Source of the DNA: Phallusia fumigata
Lineage: Eukaryota > Chordata > Ascidiacea > Phlebobranchia > Ascidiidae
NCBI GenBank assembly: GCA_008931825.1
Contig: QXVZ01025851.1
Span: forward strand, 1 to 64,000
DNA: 64,000 nucleotides
Direction of reading: 5' to 3'
Numbering within the stretch: the first letter of the stretch is position 1; every line of letters starts with the position of its first letter. Below are positions 13,501 through 27,806 of this stretch, one piece after another. Made by a program: the position numbers and the translations under genes. The notes beneath the pieces were generated by a model. That model searched no databases, was not told where the DNA came from, and saw only the letters and a program-made list of their open reading frames with translations.

Positions 13501-16500
13501 TGTGTGTTTAGAAGTCATCGTACTCCATACAAAATTTCAAAAAAATTCTGTTAACAGCAAGTGAGCAGAAAATTTTTTATGTCAACAGCTGAGCACATCT
13601 GGTACCTAATTTGCCTCTACTATGAAATGGATATGACGAATGTTTGAATTCCAAATTACTCACTTACTCCAAGCGACTAAAAAACACTTCAAACATGAGT
13701 AAATTTCCTCTTTTACACGAATCGTGCCTAGCCTCAACGCAGCCCGGATGATTTGTCACTCTGCAATGGCGCCAGTGACGTCATAGTCAGGGAAAACATC
13801 CGTTTATGGGGAAGATTAAAAATTCCATTGTGACGTCACAAGCACATTGTGTGGTTTTCGAACATGGCCATTGTTGCCAAATGTCGTCAAAATCGCTACA
13901 AAAGATTGTTTGAGGGAATGGAGAGATGACAGAGAAGAGCGAATTCACGAACTATTTTGTTAGGAAATGGGTTGGGTTATCCTTTTAAAAAGGTATGTTT
14001 GTACAGAAATGTAAAATTTGATCACTGTAAGATTGTTTGCCGGTCAAATTTAAATGCTGTGTGGTCAAATGGTAATGTGGGAGGTAAAGTTGGGGGATTG
14101 TATATTTCTCCGGAAACCTGTCATTTTTTTAGTTTCTTACGTAACATTTTAAACCTTGTGTGACAAACGTTGGACAAAAAAGACTATGTTTTTGGAGAAA
14201 ATACTGTTTGTTACATACGCGTATAATCTGGTGTCGTTTTAGCTGAAATTCAAACTCCATAAAACTTTAAAAACTCCTTCATTATTAGGTCGCACTAAAA
14301 AACACCAACCCACCAAACAGGCACGTGTTCAAACGTAACACCACCCAACCAACACAACCTGATTATCTGACTCCAGACGACTACCGGCAATAACAACGCA
14401 AGTTAACACCTTGTTATTCTCATGGTGAAAGGTTTCCTAATCCGACCACCGCATTCATAGATATCATATATCAGGGCCACACGATTTTCGGGTTTCTATT
14501 TTAGGACACTCGCTCGTTCGGCAGGTGCCTGGTTACTAGGTTCAACGGGTCATCTTTTGTTTCATTTAGAACTCGGTTGACCCAAAAACATTGGTGGAAA
14601 CTTGTTTGTGCAATACGACCCGTGTGCGATCAACTCTTGGCGCTTGGACTGTCTGGAGGCGTTGTGATAAGACGTCACGCTTTTATAATACGATCATATG
14701 ATTTGTCTCAGCGCAAGTGCAACGCCATGACGCGTGAAAGTTGCGTAACATTAGACCAGTGATCGACAAACTTTTTGTACGAAGGCCCAAATTCTCCATT
14801 TAATCTTAACTGGAGACCCACACAGCATAAAACCCTCCGTACAAACTAATACGAAATAACTAAGACAAGTTTGTTTCATAAAAGTGCATCAAAAATGTCT
14901 CTTAACACAATTTTTGTGTACAAAACCACATTTTTAGTTGCTAAAATTCGCCAATTAAATTCATGTCGAGTACGCTTTACTTTGCTATTCATGTGTTCCA
15001 GGCCTTTGCCTGTTTCATCACAATTCATTTGTTACACAACAATTATTTTTGTAATGTCAAATAACTATCGTTTGTTTCATCACACATAATAATAAAAATT
15101 ATGTCACGTCAAATAATCACCGTTTACATGTGGTGCAATGGAGTACAACGCGTTTTGGCCCCGCCATAGCGTCAGGATCCAGCTCCTATACACCACGCGG
15201 CCCACATATGTAAGGTTTGCGCGGCCCACTAAAAAGTACAAGGCGGCCCACGTTTGCCGACAGTAGCTTGTAAATGTGACACGAAGCTAAGTGAAAGTGT
15301 TAGAACCCCAATTATCACCGCAAAGAATTAAGAAACTGGTTAATTGTGTTCAACAGCAAGTGCATGGGGTGTTTTAGCACTCCCAAGCCACCCCCTAAAG
15401 GCGAAATGACCATCCCTCCCATCACTACGTTCCCAGACGTTACATTCCCACCACGACAGACTTTCAGCATTTTTTGTCGTTTTTGCGGTCTTAATCTTTT
15501 GTGCAAACATGCCAAAGGCGGCCGCTCGAGCCCTGTGACGTCAGAAGCGACATTCCAATGTTTGTTTAACCTTTACATAGCGTCAATGACGTCATACCCC
15601 ATGGAGTCATAAATACTATGACGTAAACTTTTATCATTAGAACAAACAACACATTTGGATTGAAGCCAATTTTCACTGTTGAGATCAAAACGTCTGGACA
15701 TTTTTAGGTGAGCCGACAGTTTGGCCAAAGAAATTAGTTTGCATTACAAACTTTTCTTGTCAAAATTTTAACTGCTATAATAAAAAGCTTGTTGATAGGG
15801 CAATTGAGAGAACATTCAACGTATAAAGCCACAAAAGTAATTTATAGTAGAACGTTTAAGATAATACTACCATTACTAAACAAAATTTTTCAGTTACGTA
15901 ACCCTAATAAATAATTGATCTGACTAAAATTTGTAGGCTTCCAACACCCAAATTTGTACGACAAACGTCCTGATTTAGCCCAAAACAACTGGTACCCTGA
16001 AGTCAATACAATGGGTCGAGATTGGCAGTGAAGAATCACACAATCTTTGACTTTTAGCGAATGCAGTGGAGCGTGAAAAATGGGTTACTCCAACACGCAT
16101 GAGGGAATTTCGATACAAGGCGCTTCTCAGTGCTCGACAGTGCTTAGCTCGGGTTAAATTGGCCTAGGGCGGTAGGCGGATTCGTGCCACAGACATTCCA
16201 CAATATGTCGAAGAATAAAGCGCCATTGTCAGCTAGATATTTGGGTCAAAATGCTTCAGACGAGCTAAGGCTGAGGTTGTTTGTAAATGGCCTAAAGGGC
16301 AATTGTTTCGCATAATTCGAAACTTAATTAGTTTTAAAGGAAATACCCTTTTACAAAAAAGAATTTAGATACTAATGGGCCGATACACTACTCACAGAAA
16401 TATATTGAGCAAAAACCGATTACTCTTTCAAAAACTAGTGTTGTAAAAGTCACTGCGGTATGTCAACAGGTTTTATTCCAAAATCAGAACTAAGGGAGGC

Positions 16501-19500
16501 CTTGGAAAAACGAATAGACACGAAATATCGTGTCGTCGCCCGAAAAACTTAATTTCCAAAAGTGAAGCTAAATTTAAACATTAATAATCAACTGACAAAA
16601 GTACGTTTGCTTACACTTTGTCAATTTGGAAATTCTCCTATACTGCCAACTTTTTGGCAAGCTTCAAAATAAACTTATGATAGCTCTTCTGGAAAAAGGA
16701 TTTATGCGTACCGACATTTCAACGTCCTATTTAGGACCAATAAATTTAAAGCGCTTTGCATACAGCAATCTAAAAGATAGACCAGGGGCGGCAACCACTG
16801 GCACCCGGGGTGATTATTCATGGCACGCCAAGTAATTTACGTGTTCATCTTCCAATACCTTTTTGAGCCGAGATAAGCGACCTCTTTGATTTTTATGGTT
16901 ATTGTGCAACTGCATCAACGATCACGTGTAAACCAGATTTTACAGATTTAACGAAGAAATAATAAAGCAGTGGCGTCAGCCAATAAGATTTTGTCACGAT
17001 TTGTAAACTGGCACACTGCGTTCAAAAAGTTGCCGAGCCCTGGAATAGACTTAAAAATCTCATCAAGTTTACCTCATGTGCATTTTTGCGTAGCTTCCGT
17101 AGCACTTGTAATGCTTGTGTTCTTTTTCCCTGTCTGAGAAGATACGACGGTGTTTCCGGAAGCCATTTCCATGCAAGCAGGTAAGCGATGGAAGGAGCTG
17201 ACGATATAGTTAACAAAACCGGCCACAACTCCTCTGTGCCAAGAACCTAAAAAACGAATATACGTTAAAATAAATGTGTATGAATGTAAAATACTGGAAC
17301 TCAAGAAAAGGACTTAAAAGGTGGATTAAAATCGAGAAGCTGTATGTAGTAAATATATTGCAATGAAAACGTTTCCACAATCGCTGTTGTCATAATCAGT
17401 GCTGTTGCAAAACAGTGTATTAACTACGTGCAAGATCTCTGGCAGTTGTATTTTTTTTAAATTTTTCAAAGAATGTAAAGTTCCAGATATACTAAGAAAG
17501 TAAAATCTCTGATCAACTACAACGAACATCGAAAAAGACAGGTTAAAAATGTACAATAAACTAAAAAAACATCATTACCTCGTTTTGTGACTATTTTTTA
17601 ATCCCTACTAACTATATGGGGCTTCCCTATGGAGCTTCCCTAACAGAACAGATATCGTTTCTCAACACATTTTAGGCAAAACAAAAATCAACGAGCGACC
17701 GTCGCTTGCTGATATGTTGTTGTCTGTTAAAACAAGACAATTTGCAATTTGCATGTAAGCTTAGAGCTTAGAAGACAATTTGCATGTAAGAAAGTGTTAA
17801 ATGTTGTCGGAAAAAGTAATTAGTTATATGAGGCATAACTTACATACTACACACAGCGTTCGCATGAAATTACTAAATAACAATTTGAAACACGCTTCTA
17901 ATTTTGTTTAAATACCTACAAACTATGGCGTATCTTCGGCGTGTTTTTGTAATTTGCATTGTCACAGTTTTATCTTGTTTGTCCCGCAAAATACAAAAAC
18001 TATCACTCAAACATAAATAAATATAATTTCTAAAAAAAAATTCCAAATCTTTAATATTTACCAAAAAGTGATAAAAGATTAAAAGATGAAATGTAATCTG
18101 CGCCTAACGACAGGTAAAAGTATGATCAGAATCGTTATTCGACATTGTTTTTCGACCGAGCATCTTGGCAGGTTTATCCGTTTGTCCCTTAGGGATCTTC
18201 ACAACAGTGTGCAACCAAATTTTTTGGCCGACTTGACGCGCCAAATTCAAGTGTTGTGTCTGAACCGTCGACCAGGTGACGGAAATTACTACGGGAGCCA
18301 GAAAAAGGGGGCGTGTCGGGGGTGTGGCCCTTCTGAAATTGTTTACTTCAAAGTTCGGAAAGGTCAAAGTTCAATGCGGTCGAGCTTTTAGGGCATTTCG
18401 ATTTTGCGACTTAGTGATAAAAACACAAGAAGGATCAAATACCAACACTTGTTGGGTTTTCATTGTCTATTGAATTCATGTTTATACACAGGAAAAGTAG
18501 AGACGTTTTTGAGTGAAATGAAACATGTTTAATTTTGTTTTGTATTTAAGAAGACTAATTTTACTTGTATGTACCATTTTAGTTGGTATTCTAATGTTAA
18601 ACCATTATGCATGTTTGCCAAGTATCTACATTCTTGTAAAACAATCATTTGGGACAAGACACCAACTAGCCAACAAAAAACATAACTGCCGGAGAGCTTC
18701 TAAGTAGTAAATACATTGTTAAGCAATTATTTCATCAATCGATGTTGCTATCATAAGTACACAATCGTTTAATAACAGCCAAGCCGGATACTAAAGTAAG
18801 TTGAAAAACAACCTGTTAAAGATATCCCCCCAAGCAAAGCTAATTGAATTCATGTAAGTTTGCACCTAAAATTAGTCACAAAAACAAATATTTCCTGACG
18901 CACGTAATCCCACGGGAACAAAACACGAGACACCACGGGAACGCTATAAATAAACCGATCATGTAGAAGCCCAGGACGAACTTGAGGCAAAATGCCAGAA
19001 AGGTCACAGGCAGAAGTGCTGGAAGTAACCTCGGGTTACGATACGTGCGAAGTTGGTCAACTTCATGCTTCATAGTAATAAACGCGAGGTCCTGGGCAAT
19101 ACGCACGACCTTACGGGCTGTCACGTTCGCTGCAAAACTCGTCTAGACTCGGATCGACCCAGATGTGTGACGGAAATTCGGGGAATCGTCGCTATGCGTG
19201 TAAGTTAGGAGAAAAGGGCCAAGTGTTTTGTTTTTATCTCAGTTGGAAGTTTTAGGGTTTAAAATTAGAGCTAAAAAAATGCGTTGGTAGTGGCGAGAAC
19301 TTGTGTAAAGAGTTAAACACAAAATATAATTTACATTTGTGCCATTTTTTGCATGGAAATTTTTCGTCTGACTGACCAATTAATACAAGCACTCGTCGGT
19401 TGTTGTTTTTATCATGAACCTGGCAATTAAGTATCTCTGTATATACAAGTTCGTCAAAAAAGTGAAAGTAGAACAGTTGTAAAAACCTTGCTATCATAAC

Positions 19501-22500
19501 GCAATAGAAACGCAAAAATCAAAAAATCTACTTTCATTGCCCGATGGCAATCAAGATCACTTTAATTTTTGTAACTTTTTAAACGATCTTCCTTGAGTTA
19601 AATTGTAACAATCGTTTTTTTCCTATTTCAACTCCTTTATAATTGCAATTAACAAACAACTTTTAATCGTCGGTAAAAATTAATCCTGGAAATTACATTT
19701 AAATTAAATGCGGAATTACAGGCAAATCAATATACAGCTAAGATATATCCAAAAAGCCACGTTACCACAATCAACCTACAGATTCGATAGAATGTTACAT
19801 ACCCTAAGCGTTGTAATTCGGACTACTATCTTATTTACTTGATCCATACGATCGTTCGCACACAGAATAACCTTTTTCTATTTCTTCTTCCACTTACGTC
19901 AAAATGGCGGTTATATTTGTACACAGCATTGCGTGCTTGCATAGTTATGAAGTAATGACGAAAAACAGCTAGTCTTGGTAAATGAAAACCAACCTCTTTA
20001 AATCCCATTATAAGACCGAACAGTCCCCCAAACGACAGGTTAACTCCGATTAGGCTGAGGTAGAAAGCTTGACGTTTCTGGTTTGATATTTCGGCAACAA
20101 CAATTGGAATAAGATCTGAGAAATAAATAAGGTCAAGCAAAAAGGCTAAAAGATCTTTGAAAATTGATCGTTTTTAGCTTGGAAAGTAAGAATACAATTC
20201 TTTTTGCCAGATTATCCAATTCAAATTTCCACTTTTAGTACAGTGCTATTATGTTTCAATTATTTTTAGCTTGGAAGTAGGAATCATGTGCAAGAAAAGC
20301 CATCTTGTAAAAAACATCAAATGTCTTTTAAATTTGTTTTTAGGTCTACAGGTTAGCTCTGTATATGTTTTTCACTAAAAAAACTCTAATAGAGAAGCAC
20401 ATAACGCCTAAATGTTCCACTATTACTATCATATTTCAGAAAAATACCAAACCCCAACATAGGGCATCTAATTTTTCAATTTTTTGAAACTAATACGATT
20501 TATGACCGTCTCAGACCCTTAGTAGTGGAATTATTTACAGCAGTCACTTGAGCGAGATATTTGAATCGGAACTTAACGATGACATCAAGCACTTGAAAAG
20601 TGATGAGTCATGGTTATGCGCAAAACCTCCTTCAACCTACAAACATTAGTGGCTCACTAAGGCTAGGTTTATACGGGGAATTTTCAAGGCTTGGCCCACA
20701 TATTTTTGTGCAAATTGTACGTTGCACGTTATCATTTTCGAGAAAAAATGCAACATTTGCTAACGCTGAACTGTTACTGTGTTTAAACGGAGATGTTTAA
20801 TAACGGGTACTTACAAGAATCAAAACGTTCAGCTTTGTGATAAGGAATCGTAATCAATGTGCTCATTATAACTGACTGCAATCAATTTTAGTCATTAAAA
20901 TTAACTCTTAAAAAGGCATCTTTTCGAACAAATGTCTCAATAAAACCCCTCAAGTTATAGCTATGCTATTTTTAAAAATTTCACGTTTTGGGGGCCTGTG
21001 GGTGAACTAAAGCGTCAATTGGGGTTAAAAGTTACAGTACCCAACTTGAAATACCCATCTATCACGTGGGTAAATTTGACAACGTTTGAACGACGTTTTC
21101 TTGGCCAAAAGGAAGGAAAAAAAACAGTAAAAAACAAAAGTATCCCCTTTGGAAAGGGACACATAATTAACTTACTCATTCCGAAACCAGAGAAAAGTCC
21201 CATGATGAATCTCCCGATAATGATACATTCATATGAAGGTATGAGGGGTCCTCCTATGCACAGAACCGCCACAGCTAACACGTTTGTGAGATTCATAATT
21301 GCCATTGACTGTTTGCGGCTAAAACGAGCCAGGATGAAACCAATCGATAAAGCCCCAAGGATTCCTCCTGCCAAAAGTCCTGAAACTGTTAGAGCGATGA
21401 GAAGTAGAGACGTCTCTTCTGGGATGTAGGTGTCGTATCTATCCTGCATCAGAGTGAATACAATGTCAATTGTTTGTATTGTGGAAGATTTTTTTTTACT
21501 TTTGCGGTAGAAAGGGTTTGGAACGATTCCCTTGAATTAAAACCGAAATTATTGCATCTGTTTATTAGGTATTAAGTCCAGTTGTCTATTTTACCTTCAA
21601 ATAATATCAAATTGAATGGTGTTGGGTATTTAAAAACGTTCGTAAAATCCATTTTTGTCAACAAACGATTTTGGAAATTTGATTTGGAAAACCGTTTGAT
21701 TTGAAACGTTAAATTCAATTTATTTTGTCCCAGCACTAATAGCTTCATAAAGGATTATTGGTAAAAGAAATAGTTTAAAATAGTCTGATGATAAACATTA
21801 TAAACGAAAAAAACGGTTTACGCTTTACTGTCTGGTGGGCATTGTGTCTATGTTCAGGTGTTCCTTGCTTATCAATGCAAACAACTTTTCGGCCTCAGTT
21901 TACTTTCACGACGATCTGAATCTACAACTTTATCTCCATCTGTCGTGGTATTAACCCTTGAGACTAATCGGGACCAGCAAAGGCGACACATACTTGATAA
22001 GATTGTTTCAGCCTCAAATATTTGCCATGATAAAAATCACACGTGTGTCAATTTTAGCATGCAGCTTACGTTATGCATTTAGCTTACAGCGTAAATTGCG
22101 AAGAGGTGCTTGATGGGCATTTTGATTTGTCTTCGATATACAGCGATTCATTTTCTGTTGCATGATTTAAAAGTGTGACAGTTTTTAACGTACAAAAACT
22201 TTTGACCAAACGGCGACTGGTTTTAACCGCTACATAAAGAAAAAGCGCGACTCTGACGCTGTATGAATTAATGGCGCAATGACATAGGTTGTTATCGTTC
22301 ATCTGACATCATTAAACGTTCATACGTTTTGCATTTTTTTAAGACTCGAAACAAGAGAACAATCCCAAAGCGTTTTCGCTGCAACGTATAGAAACTGAAT
22401 TAAGTTCGTCATCCTTAATAAACTAAATATCACCAAAAGTCATAATTTGTTTTTTTTTAAATTATCCCAAATATCAAGTGTATGAAACATAGACAAGGTT

Positions 22501-24314
22501 TATTTGATTAAATAAGCAAAAAAACACAGACGTTTTAAATATTTTTAGCCATATAACGCAAAATTTTAGGCTTAACTGATGGATTATGCAAATATCAAAG
22601 GCGTGACTCACAAAAAATGAATTAATTAAACACGTCACTTTAGTTTATGATGTGATTGACCCAATTAAAAATTTGGGCATAGGCTGTTGTTTGTACATAC
22701 CTGGTTAAAGAGTGACCTGGCATTTTTGACACGTGATTTAAACACACGCAAGGGATGCTGTTATCGCCTTCGACTCGCCACCAAATTCGGACGTTATCAC
22801 GCCGTCGAATCGTGATAACATACATTACATTCATTCTACAGTGGAAATAGGTCAAAGTCTCCATTCACTCACCCCATTTTGTGGCGGGAATTAATAATTA
22901 ACGCCAGGCGAAAATATGTAAAGGCCCCATGAGCAAATACATTAAATTTTAGATCAAGCCCCTTCTTTATCATAGGCGGGTTGTTAATTTTACACACAAG
23001 GACCATGTGCTAGTATGAAAATCCTCTTCGTATTGTGGGCAACAGGGGCTTTCAATTAGGACGTATAGGCAAAAAAGTTAATTTAAATCTTTTTTTTAAT
23101 GGAACTGACGATGCTGTGATTAGGCGTAATAGGTATATCTATGTTTTGAATCGACAGATCTTGTTTCTTAAAAACTTGTTCACATACCAAAACTTTTTAC
23201 TCAGAAATAAACAGCGATCGTTGATGGTCATGTTGTGTGTTAGAGGTCAAGATATCGCTCGCTATAGTCAATCCTAATTTGCATTCGATTTTTGGACAAA
23301 AGTCAAATAAATGGCGTCCAGACGAAACGGTCACATCAACGAAAAGAGAACAGGCAATTTAGATTGCTTTCTGTATTTAATCGATAAACAAGTATATCAA
23401 CTTTACTCTGGGCCAAAGATTCCTAACCGGGAAGGAATTTCCACTTCATAGTAAAGGTATTCATGATAGGTGTAATAATTTTTTAGGTAGACCTCAGTGG
23501 TTCCAAACTTTATATTATTGCTTTTTATTAATTCTTGTCTGGTAGGGGAGAAATGAAAAGATCCAAAATAAGCAAAGGGGGGATGCATCAAAACAGGTTG
23601 GGAACTACTACTCTAGGCAATACTTTACACATACGTAGTAGGTTTGGTTGTAGAAGTCGCTTAGAATCGCCATGCTCGGGTTCATCGCTCCAACAGCGAT
23701 ACCAGTCGACATCATCACCGATGATACAGACAGGAACAGTGTCCACATACAGTAATTCGAATTCTGAACAAAATAAAAACTGTTGAGTTTGGGCACATTG
23801 TTCAGGACAATTTTTTAACAGTTAAACCTGCATGTAGGAAGCCTAAAAGACAACTAGGATACGTAAAAACACTTCTAACATGGGTTAAACAACAGCTTTG
23901 AATGTTTTAGAATCGTTTTAATGAGATTATGTGGCTTTTGAAGCATAAAATTTTCTTAATAATGCAAACAGGGTTGACAAAATACGAAACAAACAAAATT
24001 TAATCAAAGAATAAAGCCTAAAACCACAAAAAAGCCAAAATGCGTTGCAGCGTTTTAATAACTACCATGTATGTGACACGAAAGTTTTGTGCGGTCAAGA
24101 GGTCTTATTAAATCTTTTCCTAGAACATTATTACCACGCAAATATGTAACTACCACGCAAATCGATTCTTGGAAGCTACCCACGCAAGTTTTTCGCAACT
24201 TACCGTTAGCGGTTTAGGAATTTCTCCATTTTCTACCAGAGGAGACCTATCAACTATGGTGTGCTCAGAGACACCATTGGACTCCTTCATTTCCATTTCA
24301 GCATCTTTTTCCAT
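10570..24314 (-). CDS. GLUT/SLC2-fold major-facilitator transporter, ten exons
   Basis: Exons, in transcript order: 24314-24204, 23763-23635, 21443-21176, 20115-19994, 17246-17073, 13163-13022, 12445-12312, 11858-11698, 11312-11168, 10737-10570. They join in phase to 517 residues. The start ATG has a GCCAAAATGG context. The ten exons together cover the full length of a GLUT: an acidic N-terminal tail, TM1 ending in FYNQTYY with the N-glycosylation site of loop 1 (N76), the TM2-3 loop ARFSRKQS, TM4 IIIGRFIMGLFSG, PETPS at 240-244 where GLUTs have PESPR, TM7 AQLCGVNGVGMYTN, and a C-terminal FIPNIKGKSPEYIASF where GLUT1 has PETKGRTFDEIASGF. The family moves hexoses or related solutes across the plasma membrane by facilitated diffusion. 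TM10 GPGPIPW is replaced by ACGINLT, and several sugar-contact residues differ, so the substrate is unknown. The exon 4 donor GAG|GTTGGT is the weakest junction. Confidence 0.88.
14757..15262. mobile_element. Possible degenerate hAT-type insertion in an intron
   Basis: The left end CAGTGATCGACAAAC and the right end, read on the other strand, TACTGTCGGCAAAC, are imperfect inverted repeats of the hAT style. The right end carries three copies of GCGGCCCAC. I found no convincing 8-bp target duplication, so the boundaries are tentative. It lies in the intron between exons 5 and 6 of the GLUT-fold gene. Confidence 0.3.
17340..17470. repeat. Copy of a dispersed intronic repeat
   Basis: The order ACAATCGCTGTTGTCATAATC, then a short spacer, then CTCTGGCAGTTGTATT recurs at about 10945-11005 and, more diverged, at 18690-18770 and 39955-40065. 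The copies share orientation of the internal blocks but no clear termini are visible. The family is unknown. Confidence 0.45.
18876..19142 (-). other. Unassigned open frame with hydrophobic segments in a GLUT intron
   Basis: On the minus strand a frame of about 88 residues is open between stops. It includes DLAFITMKHEVDQLRTYRN followed by about 40 mainly hydrophobic residues such as LLPVTFLAFCLKFVLGFY. It has no ATG near its beginning. Its G+C content is clearly above the surrounding intron. It does not match any part of the GLUT fold, and the flanking exons splice in phase without it. It could be an exon of a nested gene or a decayed insertion. I do not recognise it. Confidence 0.2.
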
Positions 24315-27300
24315 TTTGGCCGTGGCTATTGCGGTCAAATTTCGACAAAGTATTTTCCTAGATACCAACGTTAGATCATCGCTAGGGCGTAGTACGTTCT
24401 GTGGGACGAAGAAAATGATCTCTTTTATAAAATACCTCAAATTACTGGTGGCAGAAAAAAGGCGAAAAGGTAAACAATGCCTTCGGTGCAGATCGAGCAG
24501 GTAAAGAAAGCGACGCATTTTGCTGCCTCGCATGTTACCGTTTCGGCCTATATTCCTGCATATTTTCTGTACTTTTTTCGGATGTCGGTACAAAACAGAG
24601 CAATAAACATAAGCAGATACAACACTCAGTGCAAGATGTCAACTCTAAAAACTGTACTATTGTATACCTTTAATTCTTGTTTTCTTAACAAGAAAACGTA
24701 CGTTCTGTACATTAACACTTGCTTGATATTAATGTAATTTGAGATTTACTTGATAAAATGCATTTTGTACCGATCTAAACTTTACGTTTTTACCAAGGGA
24801 ACTACCAATAAAAACTGCATAATCTAAGCATCACTTGTAAACATCCACTTCCTGTGTAAACGAATTTCGTTGCGGGGTTCCTAAACAACATTCATTTTCT
24901 GCATCCCTAAACCTCTCAGTTGTCAGCCGTGTTAGTCAACACCAAACGTGTCTCAAATCAATAGTAAATACATAAGTGCAATCCCGCTATCTGCAACCTG
25001 CATTAGCTTTGCTCAACAGCAAAGAGTCTGCATTTCAAAACAAAAAAACACGCTGCAAAAATCGAACTGTTTATCTCACAAAACATCAAGCGATGTGCAG
25101 CGAAACACGTCATAGGAAACAATTTTTTACGTCGATGTTAAAATTGGTTGCGCCCACAGCGGACGTCTATGACTCACACTGGTCAGGTGAGACCAAAACC
25201 ATCCGAAAAGAGGACGGCCTACATCATTTCACGAGTGGTCGTATCGCGGGCTGTTGAACAAACATCGCGTTAAGAGAAAGGGCTACAACTGGATGACAAC
25301 AACACATTTGGAGAGCTGAACGACTGATGTGGGTGACAGGGATTTCATGCATGATCATGCATACATCCAACTGATACGGAATACATACCCTCACAAAAAA
25401 TACCTGGTTAAAGCGACATACAGAATTAAGCTTACTAAACAAGGTGGCATTTGTGCTTACTAAATTATGAGGGCTCTAAACGGATTCTTAAAAGCTTGCT
25501 AAATAGGAAAACAACAATTTTCTGAACAGTCCCTAAACCTATAAACCACTGTCTACTTAATGTTTGCATGCCCAACTGAAAACTTTATCCAGCTGTTATC
25601 CGCCGACTGGCGGTAACCTACATATGCTAGTTACAACCAAGCTATGTGTTAGTTTGGCGAATCAATTAAACGTGGCGCCTTTCCTGTGGTAACAGCAACG
25701 TTCGAGGTTGCCACACTACACACTACAAGCTTGTTACATTGGCCGCAAAGACGGAAGGCAGATGCAAAAATTACCCTACAATGCTGCTCAAGTTTCTTTA
25801 GAGGTTCGGGCACGAAAATTGCCAGCCTTTGGCTTGTACTCGAAGCACTTTGCAACGAGGTTTCGACCTATGCTACCCACTGGTTTTGGTTTGACAATTT
25901 CACCTATTTGTAACAACCATCTATTCCTGCAAACTCCAACTATCTCCAATTTCGACGTAAAACGAACCTTTTAGCTTGCTTCTTTACCAAAAGGACATTG
26001 TTTTTCTGTCAGTTTAGCTTAAGTTGACAAGAGCATTTGTTAACAACATACACTGGCAAACATCGGATAGTTTTTAAGTTGCTTCTGAAGCTAAACCACT
26101 AGCTAGCACGTTGAAATACCATCCACAACCGCCTTCGAGCGGCGTTCAGCGCAAACCAAACAAGCTTTTGGTAGTCACTGGCCGTAGCGTGGAGAACTAG
26201 GTCACCTTGTTTCGCCACGCTGCACCCCGCATTCTCACGAGTCTATAAATAATTTATTTTCCGAGTAACTTACCGACTTCTCTCTCTGCCAGCAGGCTGC
26301 CTAAGCAGCCCAAATTCCAACACGTGGGTATTGCTTGTTTATTGCGCAATAAAGGGTCTTTGTTGTGCTTTTGCTGAATGGAATGTTTCTTTTGTGAGCT
26401 CGTGATGTTTCCAACAATCAGACTGTCGCAGTTTTTTATGCGACGCAATATTTGATACCGGCAAAATGAGCGCCGCTCGGTTATGCTCTGGTAGGTACCA
26501 GTTGAGCAGAACGATCAATAATCTGCGTGGAAATTTTGGTATGCGAACCTCGATTGACTATTCAAGGACGTTGGCAATTTAAAACTTGAAAGTCAGTCTT
26601 CAGTACAAAGTATCTTATTCTGTGACAGCATAACAAACCAAAGACGTATTTCAAGAAGTTTCAAGGTCTTACCCTGCCAAAACTGTCAATGAGCAAAAAT
26701 TTCTCAATAAACATGCACCTAGCTGCTAAACTAAGACTTTTACTGTAGCATCGTCAAACTTAAAAACTACTTGCAATATTGCTGCAACACGAGCTTACCT
26801 GTCCGTTGAGCTACACCACGGAGACGAGGTTAAGACTGGAGGCTATGCGTGCGTTATCACACAGCCAGACTATGCCAAGTATTTGCAGTATGTCTGGAAT
26901 CTAACTTAAAATCTAAAAGGGAAGCTTTTTATTTTAAGCAGCGCGGCGCTCGCAAAGTGAGGAACACGCCCAAAACTTCCGCTCAAAAGGCCGAGCCCGA
27001 AGCATTTCTCCAAAAGGTTTTCGGAAGTTATTACTGGAAGATATTTCCTTTTCGCCCTCGCTGCCCGTAAATAAATAAAAAGCAAACTGTTTCTTCACAA
27101 AAGCGTAAAAACAAAAACTTGTGTCCATTAGCGCCTGGACATCAATGTGCATCATGACCGTACAAAGTCTGAACTAAACCATGTTCAAAAATCACACATT
27201 TTATTGCTGACTGAATGGAAATACATGCTTATGTAAGGCTGTGCATATCACCAAAACAAACTTCATGCAACGCTATACTTAATATCAATCTCCTTCGGTT

Positions 27301-27806
27301 CGTCACGGTTTCTTTGTTTGTTGTTAGTTTGTTTCGCATATCCATAGCCCTGAGCCATGGCGTGAGCGCATCAAACTTTTACGATCGCGCATTAAAACTG
27401 TAAACCTGTTTCGTACGGTTCGCCCGGGCGCCTTGCTAACGCCCACTAGCGGAAGTAATAACGCGGTTAGTTGGCCTTTATGCAATAAGTTTCTAGAAGA
27501 ATTTCGTATTACAATGTTTTTTGGCAAATTACAATGGCAAAAACGAAGGCAATTCACAGAAAAACACCATTAAATGACATTAAAAGCTTTTTTTGTAAGT
27601 TTTACTGGTGGAAAGTGCCAGAAAGATCAAAAACGCATCAATAAAAAAATGTTTGTTGAGTAGTATGGCCTGAAATAAACGTGGTTTCAACTACTGCTTA
27701 CAGGCAGTAGAAAAGTAAATGGGGTTAACGTAGTAATTTGAAAAAAACACCAGACAGCCCAGAAGGGGGCTGTATTTTGTTTACCTCTGGTCAGGCCGGA
27801 AAACAT
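24315..27806. other. Intergenic, nothing recognised
   Basis: The segment should hold the promoter and any 5' untranslated exon of the GLUT-fold gene, and the 3' end of the shorter astacin gene. On the minus strand CCCACAG at about 24401-24407 could be a splice acceptor for a 5' untranslated exon or for leader trans-splicing. TTTATT at 27199-27204 is a minus-strand AATAAA. I found no coding exon or transposon ends. Confidence 0.45.

Noticed and set aside
15346-15612. Plus-strand frame of 88 codons beginning MFNSKCMGCFSTPKPPP
   Set aside because: It lies in a GLUT intron next to repeat-like GC-rich sequence. There is no known domain and no matching splice sites; both strands are open, which suggests composition rather than coding.
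21015-21429. Long plus-strand frame of 143 codons opposite a transporter exon
   Set aside because: It is the antisense shadow of GLUT exon 3 (21443-21176), whose minus-strand translation has clear family motifs.
24315-24593. N-terminal extension of the GLUT-fold protein upstream of 24314
   Set aside because: The frame is open, but it lacks similarity to GLUT N-termini, and the ATG at 24314 has the best context and family-like length.
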